The notes under the pieces were generated by a model. It had not been told where the DNA came from and searched no databases. It saw only the letters and a list, made by a program, of their open reading frames with translations. A stretch of DNA of 64,000 bases from Bdellovibrionales bacterium. Lineage in GTDB: Bacteria > Bdellovibrionota > UBA1018. Below are positions 41,796-50,557 of the stretch, one piece after another. The position numbers and the translations under genes are program-made. How positions within the stretch are numbered: the first letter of the stretch is position 1; each line of letters starts with the position of its first letter. The stretch lies in the NCBI GenBank assembly GCA_947380295.1, contig CANCQK010000007.1, forward strand, positions 1-64,000, read 5' to 3'.

Positions 41796-42444
41796 CTTGC
41801 TTGGAGTGGGCGGGCGCTAGCGCTCTAGATAGGGCGTCGATGATTTGAGTCCCTAATTGAGAAAAGCGATCTTCGTTTGCCTCGTTGAGCAGGTAACTGA
41901 CTGGGAGATCCAAGCCGCACGGTCGCAATCCTACAAAACTCTGGGGCGTGCGAAACCCATTGATTGCTATCCCATGGAGAAGGATGCCGTTTTCGATGTG
42001 AACTCCGGCTGCGGCAAACTTGCCCTGGGCGTTCCAAACACCAAGTTCGGCGCCAGACCGGATCTCTACATCCTCGCAATACAGGCGCCCAACTTCGGCA
42101 GCAGCTCCGAGCAGCTTGCAGATGATCTTATGAACACCACGCGAGTCCCCGGCCGAATCCTCTAAACGATGGATGGGAAAGGCCACCCATTGGCCTGGGC
42201 CGTGATAGGTAGCCAGACCCCCTCGGTCGATGTTTAAAACCTCGGTGTTGCCTACGGGCGAGGCGGGTAAGAGGTCTGTCAGGGGTGTTCTTCGCCCTCG
42301 CGTAATCACTGGAGCTAATTCAGAGAGTAAAAGAGTTGCTTCTCCTCCTTGCGAGATATTTTGGGCAAGTTCGCGTTGGCGGAGATCGAGCTGAGAATAG
42401 GTCCAAGGTTGGGACTCACTGTTTCGGTGGATTTCAATTTTCAT
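41731..42444 (-). CDS. lipB: Octanoyl-[acyl-carrier-protein]:protein N-octanoyltransferase
   Basis: 237 aa from ATG 42444 (ATG 42447 is adjacent; AGGG lies six bases ahead). LipB motifs: DRGGLATYHGPGQWVAFPI, a Lys in GKFAAAGVHI, LLHGIAING, and the catalytic Cys in GLRPCGL. It attaches octanoate from ACP to apo-proteins (E2 subunits, GcvH) as the first step of lipoate synthesis. Its 3' end lies inside the 3' end of the CLC gene (65-bp convergent overlap). Next gene upstream is tRNA-Val on the other strand. lipA is not in the window. Confidence 0.92.
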   Translation of the reverse strand: MKIEIHRNSESQPWTYSQLDLRQRELAQNISQGGEATLLLSELAPVITRGRRTPLTDLLPASPVGNTEVLNIDRGGLATYHGPGQWVAFPIHRLEDSAGDSRGVHKIICKLLGAAAEVGRLYCEDVEIRSGAELGVWNAQGKFAAAGVHIENGILLHGIAINGFRTPQSFVGLRPCGLDLPVSYLLNEANEDRFSQLGTQIIDALSRALAPAHSKQAMNESCALERGRSHDLQQSCS

Positions 42445-42513
42445 CATTTTCCCTATTTTTCCCTTTGACTCCAAAGGCTGCTAGCGGTATACCCCTCTTC
42501 GTTCCATTCATGA

Positions 42514-42588
<75 letters not shown>

Positions 42589-42603
42589 TTTTAATTCCAT
42601 CAT

Positions 42604-43215
42604 TTATTTCAATTCGACCACCGTTCGATTTCTGTTCGCCTTCGATTTGTCGCTCAGGAAGTGAAACTCCTTCGTGAGGACCTCTTCGTGGTAGCGAGGG
42701 GTTACGATCATGAGGTTGCACGGATCATAAGTTGCCCCACCTTGGTGCAAGGGTGTAATGTGATGGATCTCGTAAGTGACGCGGTCACCTCGTTGTTGAG
42801 ATTCGGGGGCCAATGGTGCCTTTCCTAATTGCATCCTCTCTTGGTTCTCGAGAGAAAATTCACCCAGATGCCCTGAGTTTGCTACCGATTTCCAAAGCGC
42901 CTTTCTGAATTTGCCAAAGTCATTGAACTTACGCCCATCAAGCGATGCTGATATTTCTCGGGTAATGTACCCGGCGTTCTGGTCAGTGCCCCAAAGGAGA
43001 GTGGAGTGAGTCGGGAGAGCACAAGATGCCCGCGAAATACCGGTCGAATTGCGGCGGCTGCCTTTCTCAGAGATGGGTTGTGATGTAACTTCGGTAGTCG
43101 TCGATTCACGGGTGCGGGGCGTGGGTTGGAGAAGATTTTGGCAGGGATGAGTGCCTGCGATGGGGATGAATTGAGCTAGCTTAAAAGCAGTAGCGATACA
43201 GAGAAGATTTGTCAT
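42604..43215 (-). CDS. Exported colicin E9/pyocin-type HNH DNase
   Basis: 203 aa. A hydrophobic N-terminus (MTNLLCIATAFKLAQFIPIA) may be a signal peptide, followed by a polar linker. Residues about 92-185 align with the DNase domain of E-group colicins: FNDFGKFRKALWKSV, ENQERMQLGKAP, then the HNH motif VTYEIHHITPLHQGG, YDPCNLMIVTPRYHEE. E149, H151, H152 and H176 match colicin E9 E100, H102, H103 and H127; the fourth, H131, is replaced by L180, so metal binding may be altered. There are no receptor or translocation domains, and no small immunity gene lies beside it. It may digest DNA outside the cytoplasm. Weak ribosome-binding site. Confidence 0.8.
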   Translation of the reverse strand: MTNLLCIATAFKLAQFIPIAGTHPCQNLLQPTPRTRESTTTEVTSQPISEKGSRRNSTGISRASCALPTHSTLLWGTDQNAGYITREISASLDGRKFNDFGKFRKALWKSVANSGHLGEFSLENQERMQLGKAPLAPESQQRGDRVTYEIHHITPLHQGGATYDPCNLMIVTPRYHEEVLTKEFHFLSDKSKANRNRTVVELK

Positions 43216-43334
43216 AGTTTCATTGAGCTATCCGATTTTAGATTCAGATTCAATGTCGACAAGAAAAATCTTGAGTTCGACTCGCGATTCAACTAGCACC
43301 AGGTGAGGTGTGTTTGAAACTCAGGAGGGTGGAA

Positions 43335-45335
43335 TTGAAGCTTGAACTCGTTTTTCTTTCCCTAATTTCCTGCTTTTTTTTCAGTTTTTCGGCTTTCGGA
43401 GGTGAGTTTCATTTAAGTCTCGTGCGAAAGAATATCTCCGAAGATCAGCGAGTCCCTATAGAAAACTTTTTTCGGCAGGTTGAGACTTTAGTTCCGCAAT
43501 CGATGAAAAACAGACTTAATCGATCAATTCCAATCGAGTTTGTCTCTGAGGCCTCCGGCTCCTCCTCGTTGCAGCTTCCCACCTGTGGACTCCTGTCTGA
43601 GGAGGATAAAACCGTCAGTGAATCTTCCTTAAAAGATCAAAATGGAATGATTTTAGGCGATAGCTATGGATGGACAGATGCCTGGGGCCACGTGTACCTC
43701 AATCGTCTACTTGTTCCACATATCTTAACGGGTCCTGAAGGTTCTCCTAGCTATCCCTGTGGTCACAAGACCTTATATCGATTGATCGTTGCTACAGTTC
43801 TTCATGAATTGGGGCATCTTTATGATTTTTCGCCGGGTATTTTTTCTGATCAACTGATTTCCGGTGAGCCACGTTTTCAAAGATTGATGGGCTGGAGTCG
43901 TCATGGGTGGCATAATCATTTGGGACCAAACCATCGAGTGTGGGTGAGGAGTCCCGATATATATGAATTTTTTGACCTTAAAGAAGGGTTTGCTGTTAAC
44001 TTAGAGTTTTTTCTCCTCGATCCGGAATATGAATGCCGTCGACCTGCTCTTCATGCTTATCTAGCCGAACATTTTGGAGGGGGGATGACAATTTCGACTT
44101 GTGGGCCGAATACAAAAGTTCATCCTCATGCTCGGAGAGGTGGTATTGATCATGGCAAAGTGGTGGACTTAAATCCTGAGCGCGTCTTGGAGGTTCATTA
44201 TTTAAGGACTGCATCAAAGTTTGCGATGGATTCGCGAGCCGACCGGTCCATGATTCGGATTGTGCTCTGTGATCCTGATCGGGGCGAACTCGAGTCTGAT
44301 TGCCTCGAGGATCTAGATCATCAGTGGGGGGTGAGTTTTGCTCCACTCCTGAGTTCAGGAGACTGGTTTTCATGGCAGCATTTTCTTCACGGTTTGTCGC
44401 CTCAGTTGTGGATTTATCCAATGAAAGAGGTCGTCGAGTTTTTTAAAGACCGCGAGGGGCGAGATTTGGAAAGCTATCCGCTACGACTCTCTCAGGTTCA
44501 AAAAAAAAATCTGATTTATCGGGTGCTTGAAAATTATTGGTCCTACTTGGGAAGGGTGGGAGTCCGAAAGTCCGGCTTCGTCGGAGATAACAGTAGCGCT
44601 GAGACTGGGCACTTACTGAAGGGAATTTTAAGTTCAGCGGCGATGAAGGGTTTTGTAGCTAGAAATTCTGTTGAACTCAAGGAAAAGCTGGTTCAGCTCA
44701 ATTTGATTTCGAGTAATCGGGTTAAAAGTCCAAGAGACTCTGAAAAGTCGGGATTATTCTTTCCATCCGCCGAACCAGAGTGGAACAGCGCATTTGAGTT
44801 CCTAAAAGCGAATCTAAACGCAGGAATACCAAGAGAGTTATTTACCTGGGGGGCGTTGGAAGATTACCTGACCCATACGGCGCCAGTAGAGCGTTCGGAG
44901 GTCATCAATCAGGTCACTCATCTGGGTGATTTTTACGGAAAGCAAAAATTATATAAAAGTCTTTTATCGCTGGAGTCTCGAATTGAGCACCGACTGTCTC
45001 AGGAGCTTCATGGCCAAATTCACCTTAAATTTGGGAGGATTTACAAAAGGTTAAAGGAGAAAAAACGCACTGAGCTTTCATCTGAGAGTATAGAGATGTT
45101 TAAAATTTTTATGACTCATTTTGAAAGCACTCATCCTCTTTCCTTAGTTCAGAATGGATATGGTGTTCCAACTGAGGATGAGTTTGGGATGATTTTTACA
45201 ACACCTAGAGAATTTTCTGCGAGTGGAGTTTTGCTCCGCGAGTGGATGCAAGAAAATTTCAGTTCTGAACTCATTCAGCTCAAGATCATTCAAGATAATA
45301 AAATGAAGCTCAGTCGTTTGCTTGGCGAAACCTAG
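43335..45335 (+). CDS. Exported protein with HExxH metalloprotease motif
   Basis: 666 aa from TTG 43335, chosen because AGGAGG at 43323-43328 is spaced six bases ahead and the reading gives a perfect signal peptide (MKLELVFLSLISCFFFSFSAFGG); upstream GTG 43308 fits worse. Around residue 155 the motif VLHELGHLYDF (HExxH) is a zinc site, and about 60 residues later DLKEGFAVNLEF offers a Glu third ligand as in gluzincins. The rest (about 260-666) is of unknown fold. Probably a periplasmic or secreted zinc peptidase. It precedes a second metalloprotease gene by 40 bp. Confidence 0.7.
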   Translation: MKLELVFLSLISCFFFSFSAFGGEFHLSLVRKNISEDQRVPIENFFRQVETLVPQSMKNRLNRSIPIEFVSEASGSSSLQLPTCGLLSEEDKTVSESSLKDQNGMILGDSYGWTDAWGHVYLNRLLVPHILTGPEGSPSYPCGHKTLYRLIVATVLHELGHLYDFSPGIFSDQLISGEPRFQRLMGWSRHGWHNHLGPNHRVWVRSPDIYEFFDLKEGFAVNLEFFLLDPEYECRRPALHAYLAEHFGGGMTISTCGPNTKVHPHARRGGIDHGKVVDLNPERVLEVHYLRTASKFAMDSRADRSMIRIVLCDPDRGELESDCLEDLDHQWGVSFAPLLSSGDWFSWQHFLHGLSPQLWIYPMKEVVEFFKDREGRDLESYPLRLSQVQKKNLIYRVLENYWSYLGRVGVRKSGFVGDNSSAETGHLLKGILSSAAMKGFVARNSVELKEKLVQLNLISSNRVKSPRDSEKSGLFFPSAEPEWNSAFEFLKANLNAGIPRELFTWGALEDYLTHTAPVERSEVINQVTHLGDFYGKQKLYKSLLSLESRIEHRLSQELHGQIHLKFGRIYKRLKEKKRTELSSESIEMFKIFMTHFESTHPLSLVQNGYGVPTEDEFGMIFTTPREFSASGVLLREWMQENFSSELIQLKIIQDNKMKLSRLLGET

Positions 45336-45375
45336 CTCCCCGTTTCACGTACTCTCTTAAAAAGGGAGAACCAGA

Positions 45376-46146
45376 ATGGGTCAAAAAAAATCTATTTTAA
45401 GAAATTATGATCGCGAGCCCTCGCACCTGAACCGTGCTTTGAGTTTTTTAGCTCTTGCTTTGAGTCTACCATTGACCGCGTGTGGGCCCGGTTTAGTTGG
45501 AGACCGAGTAGGGTCACCTCGAATTCCTGGTGGATCTGTTTCTTATGGTGCTGAAGCGAAATCTGCTCTTGATGCTTCCAAAAACTGTCATAGTAGCGAT
45601 TCATCACAGACTTGTCTTGCGTTAAAATACGTTGTTTTTGAGGATTCTGATGGCACTCCTGCAGTGAATGAGGGGGTCGTTCTGAGTGGTGTTGCTGCAA
45701 TCAACCGAATCTGGAATCAGTGCAATATTCACTTTCAAGTAGATCGACTATTAAGTATTGATCCTAAAAAATACGAACTCTCATTTAATTCTTCAGAAAA
45801 TCATGATTTGGAGCAGATTCGAAAAATTTTTATGGACTCATCCACTCTGCTTGTAGTCACTACGGGGAAGTGGGATCGTTCTGGATCTCTGGGTAGCACT
45901 GGCGCCAACGCATGGACTTCAATGCCGGGAGATCAGTTCTATGGAGCAGTTTTGGAAGCACCTGTGGGCGACTATCCCAATATTATTGCTCATGAGCTTG
46001 GACATTATCTTAATCTTGACCATGTAAGCGATGTTGAGCAGCTGATGAATCCGGTGATTTACGATCGTTCTAAATCTCTCACTCGATCTGAATGTAATAT
46101 GGCTTATAATGCGGTCCAGGACTACTGGAAATCCATGGTGAGGTAG
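45376..46146 (+). CDS. Metzincin-like lipoprotein
   Basis: 256 aa. N-terminal signal with lipobox LTAC (about residue 36). Residues about 205-220 carry AHELGHYLNLDH, i.e. HExxHxxNxxH with the usual Gly replaced by Asn, and VEQLMNP soon after supplies a Met-turn. This is a metzincin (matrixin/reprolysin-like) catalytic site. The protein would be a surface or periplasmic zinc protease. Ribosome-binding site AAGGGAG. Encoded 40 bp after the HExxH exported protein on the same strand. Confidence 0.8.
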   Translation: MGQKKSILRNYDREPSHLNRALSFLALALSLPLTACGPGLVGDRVGSPRIPGGSVSYGAEAKSALDASKNCHSSDSSQTCLALKYVVFEDSDGTPAVNEGVVLSGVAAINRIWNQCNIHFQVDRLLSIDPKKYELSFNSSENHDLEQIRKIFMDSSTLLVVTTGKWDRSGSLGSTGANAWTSMPGDQFYGAVLEAPVGDYPNIIAHELGHYLNLDHVSDVEQLMNPVIYDRSKSLTRSECNMAYNAVQDYWKSMVR

Positions 46147-46192
46147 GTTTTTATACCGACATCCAGCAAGGCAGTAGAAATCTTCTCAGTTT

Positions 46193-46212
46193 AGCTATGA
46201 TAAGTCATAGCT
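46193..46212. terminator. 8-bp hairpin between convergent genes
   Basis: AGCTATGA-TAAG-TCATAGCT, perfect 8-bp stem with a 4-base loop, between the metzincin gene (ends 46146) and the convergent gene ending at 46265. No strong T-run. Probable terminator-like hairpin for either side. Confidence 0.4.
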
Positions 46213-46264
46213 TTGGCAAGCGGTCACGAATCCCTCTCTGGACCTGTTACTATATCCCCTCAGC

Positions 46265-47197
46265 TTACCGAGAAGAGTTGGATTGGGCAGATGAAGAACC
46301 TGTTTGTTTGAAAGACACCTGAGCGGCAACGGTTTCTTCGAGATCAGGAGTGGCGGTGTTAAAATTACCGATCGCCGTAACGAGTGCCCAATAGTAATTC
46401 GAACCAAGGTATGAGTATCCGCCGTCAAGATCATTGATATTGACGCAAGTGGTTGGCACCACGAATTCATCGATCAAGCTTTCGGGACCCATGGTGTCCT
46501 TGTCGAAAATCTGGACGTGATAAGCCTTAGCTTTGGCCACTGGGGTCCAACTGAGCTTTTCAGTGAAATCAGTCGTTTGAGCGGCTACAAAATTTCTAGG
46601 GCCTGCGATGAGTTGAGTTGAGTTTTCCGCTACCGCGTCTTTGACGGTATGGGACCTTAAGACGCAGCCATTGCGAGGGAAGTCATCTGGCTTGGACGAT
46701 TGAATGGCTCCTACATTAAAAATGAGATCAGCTTCGTATCCAGGATAACTAGTTGCAAATAAATTCTTGTCAGGAACGTTGGCAATCAATTTGCTATTGT
46801 AACTAAATGCAGATAGTTTAATAGAGGCAGAACTAGGTTGAGGAGAAGGTGCATAGGTAATTCGAGAGTAACCGAAGCTATTTGTGTACTCGGAATTAAA
46901 CCCCTTCCGTCTCAGGTTGTCCAATCCGGGTCCGATTCTAAAATCTTTAGGTGAATTTCCGAATGTGTAAGAATTTGGACTTAAATCTGATTTTAGATAA
47001 AGATTAAAGGCGCTATCTTTATTGATGTTAATTCTAATATCGGTTGGACCACCCGTTCCAATCTCTACGTAGCTGTGTTCAATTTCCGGCGTATTGGTGA
47101 GATAGATCTTCAGATCGGCGAGAGAGTTTTCTGCGACTGCAGCTAGGGTAATCAACGTTAAAATCCCTGATTTTAATTTTTTACTGGAAAAAGTCAT
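46265..47197 (-). CDS. Exported protein with possible fibronectin-III-like C-terminus
   Basis: 310 aa from ATG 47197, which has AAGGGG ahead and starts a signal peptide (MTFSSKKLKSGILTLITLAAV...SLADL). Residues about 25-165 are beta-rich. From about 195, KLSWTPVAKAKAYHVQIFDK and SNYYWALVTAIGNF look like a fibronectin type III or similar Ig-like domain. Probably an envelope or surface beta-sandwich protein. No close partner. Confidence 0.55.
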   Translation of the reverse strand: MTFSSKKLKSGILTLITLAAVAENSLADLKIYLTNTPEIEHSYVEIGTGGPTDIRININKDSAFNLYLKSDLSPNSYTFGNSPKDFRIGPGLDNLRRKGFNSEYTNSFGYSRITYAPSPQPSSASIKLSAFSYNSKLIANVPDKNLFATSYPGYEADLIFNVGAIQSSKPDDFPRNGCVLRSHTVKDAVAENSTQLIAGPRNFVAAQTTDFTEKLSWTPVAKAKAYHVQIFDKDTMGPESLIDEFVVPTTCVNINDLDGGYSYLGSNYYWALVTAIGNFNTATPDLEETVAAQVSFKQTGSSSAQSNSSR

Positions 47198-47359
47198 AAC
47201 TGAACCCCTTTTTGCTGAATATGCGCTCAATTTAAACTCCTACCGTTAGATCAATCCTATTTCGCGCTGCAGTACTTGAAAAGTGTGTCATTTTTTATTT
47301 AAGCGCATCGCATTAACTCGCAATAAAAGCAGGTATTTGGCGTGAGGCTGGCTTAGAGA

Positions 47360-47377
47360 TGTGTCCTACTTGACACA
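47360..47377. promoter_or_regulatory. Perfect dyad TGTGTC-N6-GACACA upstream of the cyclase gene
   Basis: Same 6-bp arms as the site at 1166-1183, different core (CTACTT). It lies 94 bp before the cyclase ATG. A further half-site TGTGTC is at 47284-47289 in the same intergenic region. CRP-like sites have this geometry, so a cyclic-nucleotide-controlled regulator acting on the cyclase gene is an attractive inference. Confidence 0.5.
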
Positions 47378-47471
47378 TGTGGAGTGATGCCGCGCATCTC
47401 TGAGAAGAGTATTAATCAAAGGGGTTGAATTTATAGGGTTGTTTTTTGAGTGAGATTACCGAAAAGCCTGT

Positions 47472-49838
47472 ATGGGGAAAAATTGGCTTCTTCAACTCCC
47501 GTTGATTTTGTTTTTCTGGTTTTGTTTTTTGATTACTGAGGGCGCAAATCGTGGAACTCTCGATCATGGATTTTTGCGCGACCGAGTGCTCTCCTGGGTC
47601 AGTCGACCTCCTCACGTTCTCACCGACCTTAAATTCAAAGTAAGAGGGGTAGAGCCGCTTAAGAATAAGCTGGTTGTTGTTGAGATTGACAGCAATTCGA
47701 TTAGCGCACTCGGACGGTGGCCTTGGCATCGAGATACGACTGCCTACCTGGTTGATCATATCTTTCAGGCCGGTGCAAAGGTAGTTGGGCTCGATATGGT
47801 CTTTTCTGAACCTGATCGACGGGTTCCTGATGGTCTCGCTCATTTGCTCAAACAGAAAAAAATGGATGATGTGATTGAATCTTTTGAGACTGATCGTCAC
47901 CTGGAGAGGGTGATCGAGAAGTACTCGGACCGACTGGTCCTCGGTTGGATCTCGGATACAGCGTGTCAGCCAAAATTGGATGGGATTCAAAATTGCCCCG
48001 TGGGGGACCCTGCGGCCTTGGCAGAGTTTCCTGCAGAATTTGAGCGTTTTGCTATGAAGGGAGTTCACCTGGATTCCCCATTTCAAGCGGAGCGCGTGCC
48101 TGTTCTGTCGTTTGTGACCCCGATTGCAAATATTGATTCTTATCATCGGGTCGCTAGTCAAATCGGATTCCTAAACGCGAGCTTAGACTCGGATGGTTAT
48201 ATCCGCAGAGCGCCCTTGATCGGTTTTGCAGCTGGGCGTCCTTATGCTTCTTTGCCGTTTGAAATGGCCAGAGTAGGGCAGCGCGAGGAAATGGCGCTCG
48301 CTTTTGATCAGAACCTGAGGGTTCAGTCCTTATTATGGGCTCACTCGGGCAAGAGCATTCCAGTCAATCAGTTGGGAGTGCTTGAGGTTAATTTTCGAGG
48401 TCCAAGTTCGACTGTGACAAGGATCTCAGCACTGGATGTCATGAGCGACTCAGACCTCGTAAAGTCTTCAACTTTGACGGGCTCTCCTCGATCCAAGAAG
48501 GATGTGCTATCCGATGCTTATGTCTTGATCGGGATTACGGCACTGGGTGTACATGATATGCGACAATTTCCTTTTGAGTCCAATTCCCCTGGAGTGGATG
48601 GACATATTCATATCTTGGATAATTTGCTGTCCAATGATCCGTTGGTTTCTGGATCGCAGTGGGGGAGTTCAATTTGGGTCTCGATCTTCATGCTCATCTG
48701 CGGGATCGGTTTTGCATGGGCCTTAAATCGGTGGGACGCTCTGCCTGGTGTCTGGCTTTTTGTCGGAACTTTAGCAGGCTTTTGGATTTTTGATTTTACT
48801 GTTCTTTTTAAGCACAATCTCAACTGGAACACGGCCTATCTTTATTTCGAGTGGATGAGTGTTTTTGTGGTCACACTTGCGATCAAATATGCAGTGGAGG
48901 AGCGAAATAAGAAGTTTATTCGTGATGCATTTTCAAAGTACGTTGCTCCGGCTGTGGTCGATTCTATTTTAAAAGATCCGAAGAAACTCTCGCTTGGAGG
49001 AGAGAAGCGGGAGATGACGATTCTTTTCTCCGATATTCGAAATTTCACGTCTTTTTCAGAGCAAATGGACGCCAAAGCCTTGGCCTCATTTCTGAATGAT
49101 TACCTGGGGATCATGACCGGGATTGTATTTAAGCATCATGGAACCTTGGATAAATACATTGGTGATGCAGTGATGGCTTTTTGGGGTGCTCCGCTGGATC
49201 AGTCCAAGCATGCATTTCAAGCCTGCCAAGCCGCTGTGGAGATGATTCATGCCCTGAAAAAGAATCAAAAACGATTCAAAGAGCAATACGGGATCGACGT
49301 TGAGGTTGGAATTGGGATCAATTCAGGTTTGGTGAATGTCGGGAATATGGGTTCTCAACAAAATTTTGAGTATACTGTGATCGGAGACCACGTCAATCTT
49401 GCTTCGAGGGTTGAAGGCCTCACTAAAAAGTATGGAGTGAGGCTTTTGACTACCCGATTTACTTGGAACGTGATGACCAAATACATCAGTGAACATCCTG
49501 AGCTCAGTCTCTCTCATGAGTTTTCCTATCGTGTCCTGGATGATGTAAAGGTTAAGGGGAAAAAACAGGCAGTTGAGTTGATTGAAATTCTAGATCAACC
49601 ACTGCCGCAAGACACGATTCAGGAGTTCGAAGAAGCTCGTCAGTTGTACCGAAATCAGAAGTGGAATGAATCTATTCAGGCACTCAAAGCGGTCAGTCAG
49701 AAAATCGCAAAGGCCTTGGGAAAATCACCAGAATTTGAAGATGGACCTTGTGAGACTTATCTCGAACGTTGTCAGAAGTTTTTGGTCAGTCCGCCCGCTT
49801 CGGATTGGGACGGCTCATGGGAAATGGAGAGTAAGTAA
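47472..49838 (+). CDS. CHASE2-domain class III adenylate/guanylate cyclase
   Basis: 788 aa. N-terminal membrane segment, then a periplasmic CHASE2 sensor domain (to about residue 390: LVVVEIDSNSISALGRWPWHR, GAKVVGLDMVFSEPDRR, GVDGHIHILDNLL), three membrane helices (about 395-475) and a class III cyclase catalytic domain from about 510: LFSDIRNFTSFSE with first metal Asp, DKYIGDAVMAFWGAP with the second, and YTVIGDHVNLASR. A C-terminal helical tail of about 80 residues follows. It makes cAMP (or cGMP) in response to an envelope signal. The dyad at 47360 lies in its promoter region. The start ATG lacks a clear ribosome-binding site, and an in-frame stop just upstream fixes it. Confidence 0.92.
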   Translation: MGKNWLLQLPLILFFWFCFLITEGANRGTLDHGFLRDRVLSWVSRPPHVLTDLKFKVRGVEPLKNKLVVVEIDSNSISALGRWPWHRDTTAYLVDHIFQAGAKVVGLDMVFSEPDRRVPDGLAHLLKQKKMDDVIESFETDRHLERVIEKYSDRLVLGWISDTACQPKLDGIQNCPVGDPAALAEFPAEFERFAMKGVHLDSPFQAERVPVLSFVTPIANIDSYHRVASQIGFLNASLDSDGYIRRAPLIGFAAGRPYASLPFEMARVGQREEMALAFDQNLRVQSLLWAHSGKSIPVNQLGVLEVNFRGPSSTVTRISALDVMSDSDLVKSSTLTGSPRSKKDVLSDAYVLIGITALGVHDMRQFPFESNSPGVDGHIHILDNLLSNDPLVSGSQWGSSIWVSIFMLICGIGFAWALNRWDALPGVWLFVGTLAGFWIFDFTVLFKHNLNWNTAYLYFEWMSVFVVTLAIKYAVEERNKKFIRDAFSKYVAPAVVDSILKDPKKLSLGGEKREMTILFSDIRNFTSFSEQMDAKALASFLNDYLGIMTGIVFKHHGTLDKYIGDAVMAFWGAPLDQSKHAFQACQAAVEMIHALKKNQKRFKEQYGIDVEVGIGINSGLVNVGNMGSQQNFEYTVIGDHVNLASRVEGLTKKYGVRLLTTRFTWNVMTKYISEHPELSLSHEFSYRVLDDVKVKGKKQAVELIEILDQPLPQDTIQEFEEARQLYRNQKWNESIQALKAVSQKIAKALGKSPEFEDGPCETYLERCQKFLVSPPASDWDGSWEMESK

Positions 49839-49846
49839 GGCTTTAA

Positions 49847-50473
49847 TTAACCGCTGCGGTAGACAATGTGTCGAGCATCTTTTGGGTCGTCCTCGTAAGT
49901 TTGTCCCCCTAAAGAAGGAGGCACGCCAGTCTCTCCTGGTTCGAACTCGGATTCTCGTGCCCGTTCAACCTGGACGCCCCCGTAGAGAAGTCCTGTTGAG
50001 GCTCCAAATAGAAAGTGCCCGACGATCATGAGAGCGAGCGTGAATAGTCCTAAGCCTGAACCCAGAACCCCAAAGTTGGGATAGAGTCCCGTTCCGACAA
50101 ATTCGTGAAGGGCATTAAAGAACGGGAAAATAGCAACGGCTGCTGCGACTAAATGCCAGAAAGCAACTTTAAGTCCGGTTCTTGCGTTCGCTACGAAGTA
50201 AACAGTCTCAAAAAAATAAGCGTAAAAAAGTCCAAAAATAGCACCAATAGTGAGATTGGCGATGAAACCGACGGTCCAGTTATGATCCCCGTATTGTGTC
50301 CCGCGGAGCAAGCTACCCAAATAAAGCTCGAAAGAAAACGGGGTTGCACCCGCCAAGTAGAAAGTATCGATCCACCCCATCATGAGTAAACTTCCAATAA
50401 TTCCTACTTTGATCGCTCGCCACCAGTGAATAGGCTGCTGTTGCTGCTCGATCAGCGTTAATTTTCTTGGCAT
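49847..50473 (-). CDS. Inner-membrane protein of unknown function
   Basis: 208 aa with four or five membrane helices (about 20-40, 67-90, 102-122, 130-160). Gly- and Phe-rich segments (LTIGAIFGLFYAYFFE, GSGLGLFTLALMIVGHFLFG). The C-terminal 40 residues are acidic and soluble. It is convergent to the cyclase gene, 8 bp apart, and on the same strand as the cNMP-binding protein but separated by an 84-bp gap. No family recognised. Confidence 0.6.
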   Translation of the reverse strand: MPRKLTLIEQQQQPIHWWRAIKVGIIGSLLMMGWIDTFYLAGATPFSFELYLGSLLRGTQYGDHNWTVGFIANLTIGAIFGLFYAYFFETVYFVANARTGLKVAFWHLVAAAVAIFPFFNALHEFVGTGLYPNFGVLGSGLGLFTLALMIVGHFLFGASTGLLYGGVQVERARESEFEPGETGVPPSLGGQTYEDDPKDARHIVYRSG

Positions 50474-50557
50474 CTTGAGTTATGAAGTGCAAAGAAAGTT
50501 CCAAATCCGAAAGTAGAACATCAATGCTGCACGTTTTGATCAGCCTAGTAAAGTCGA

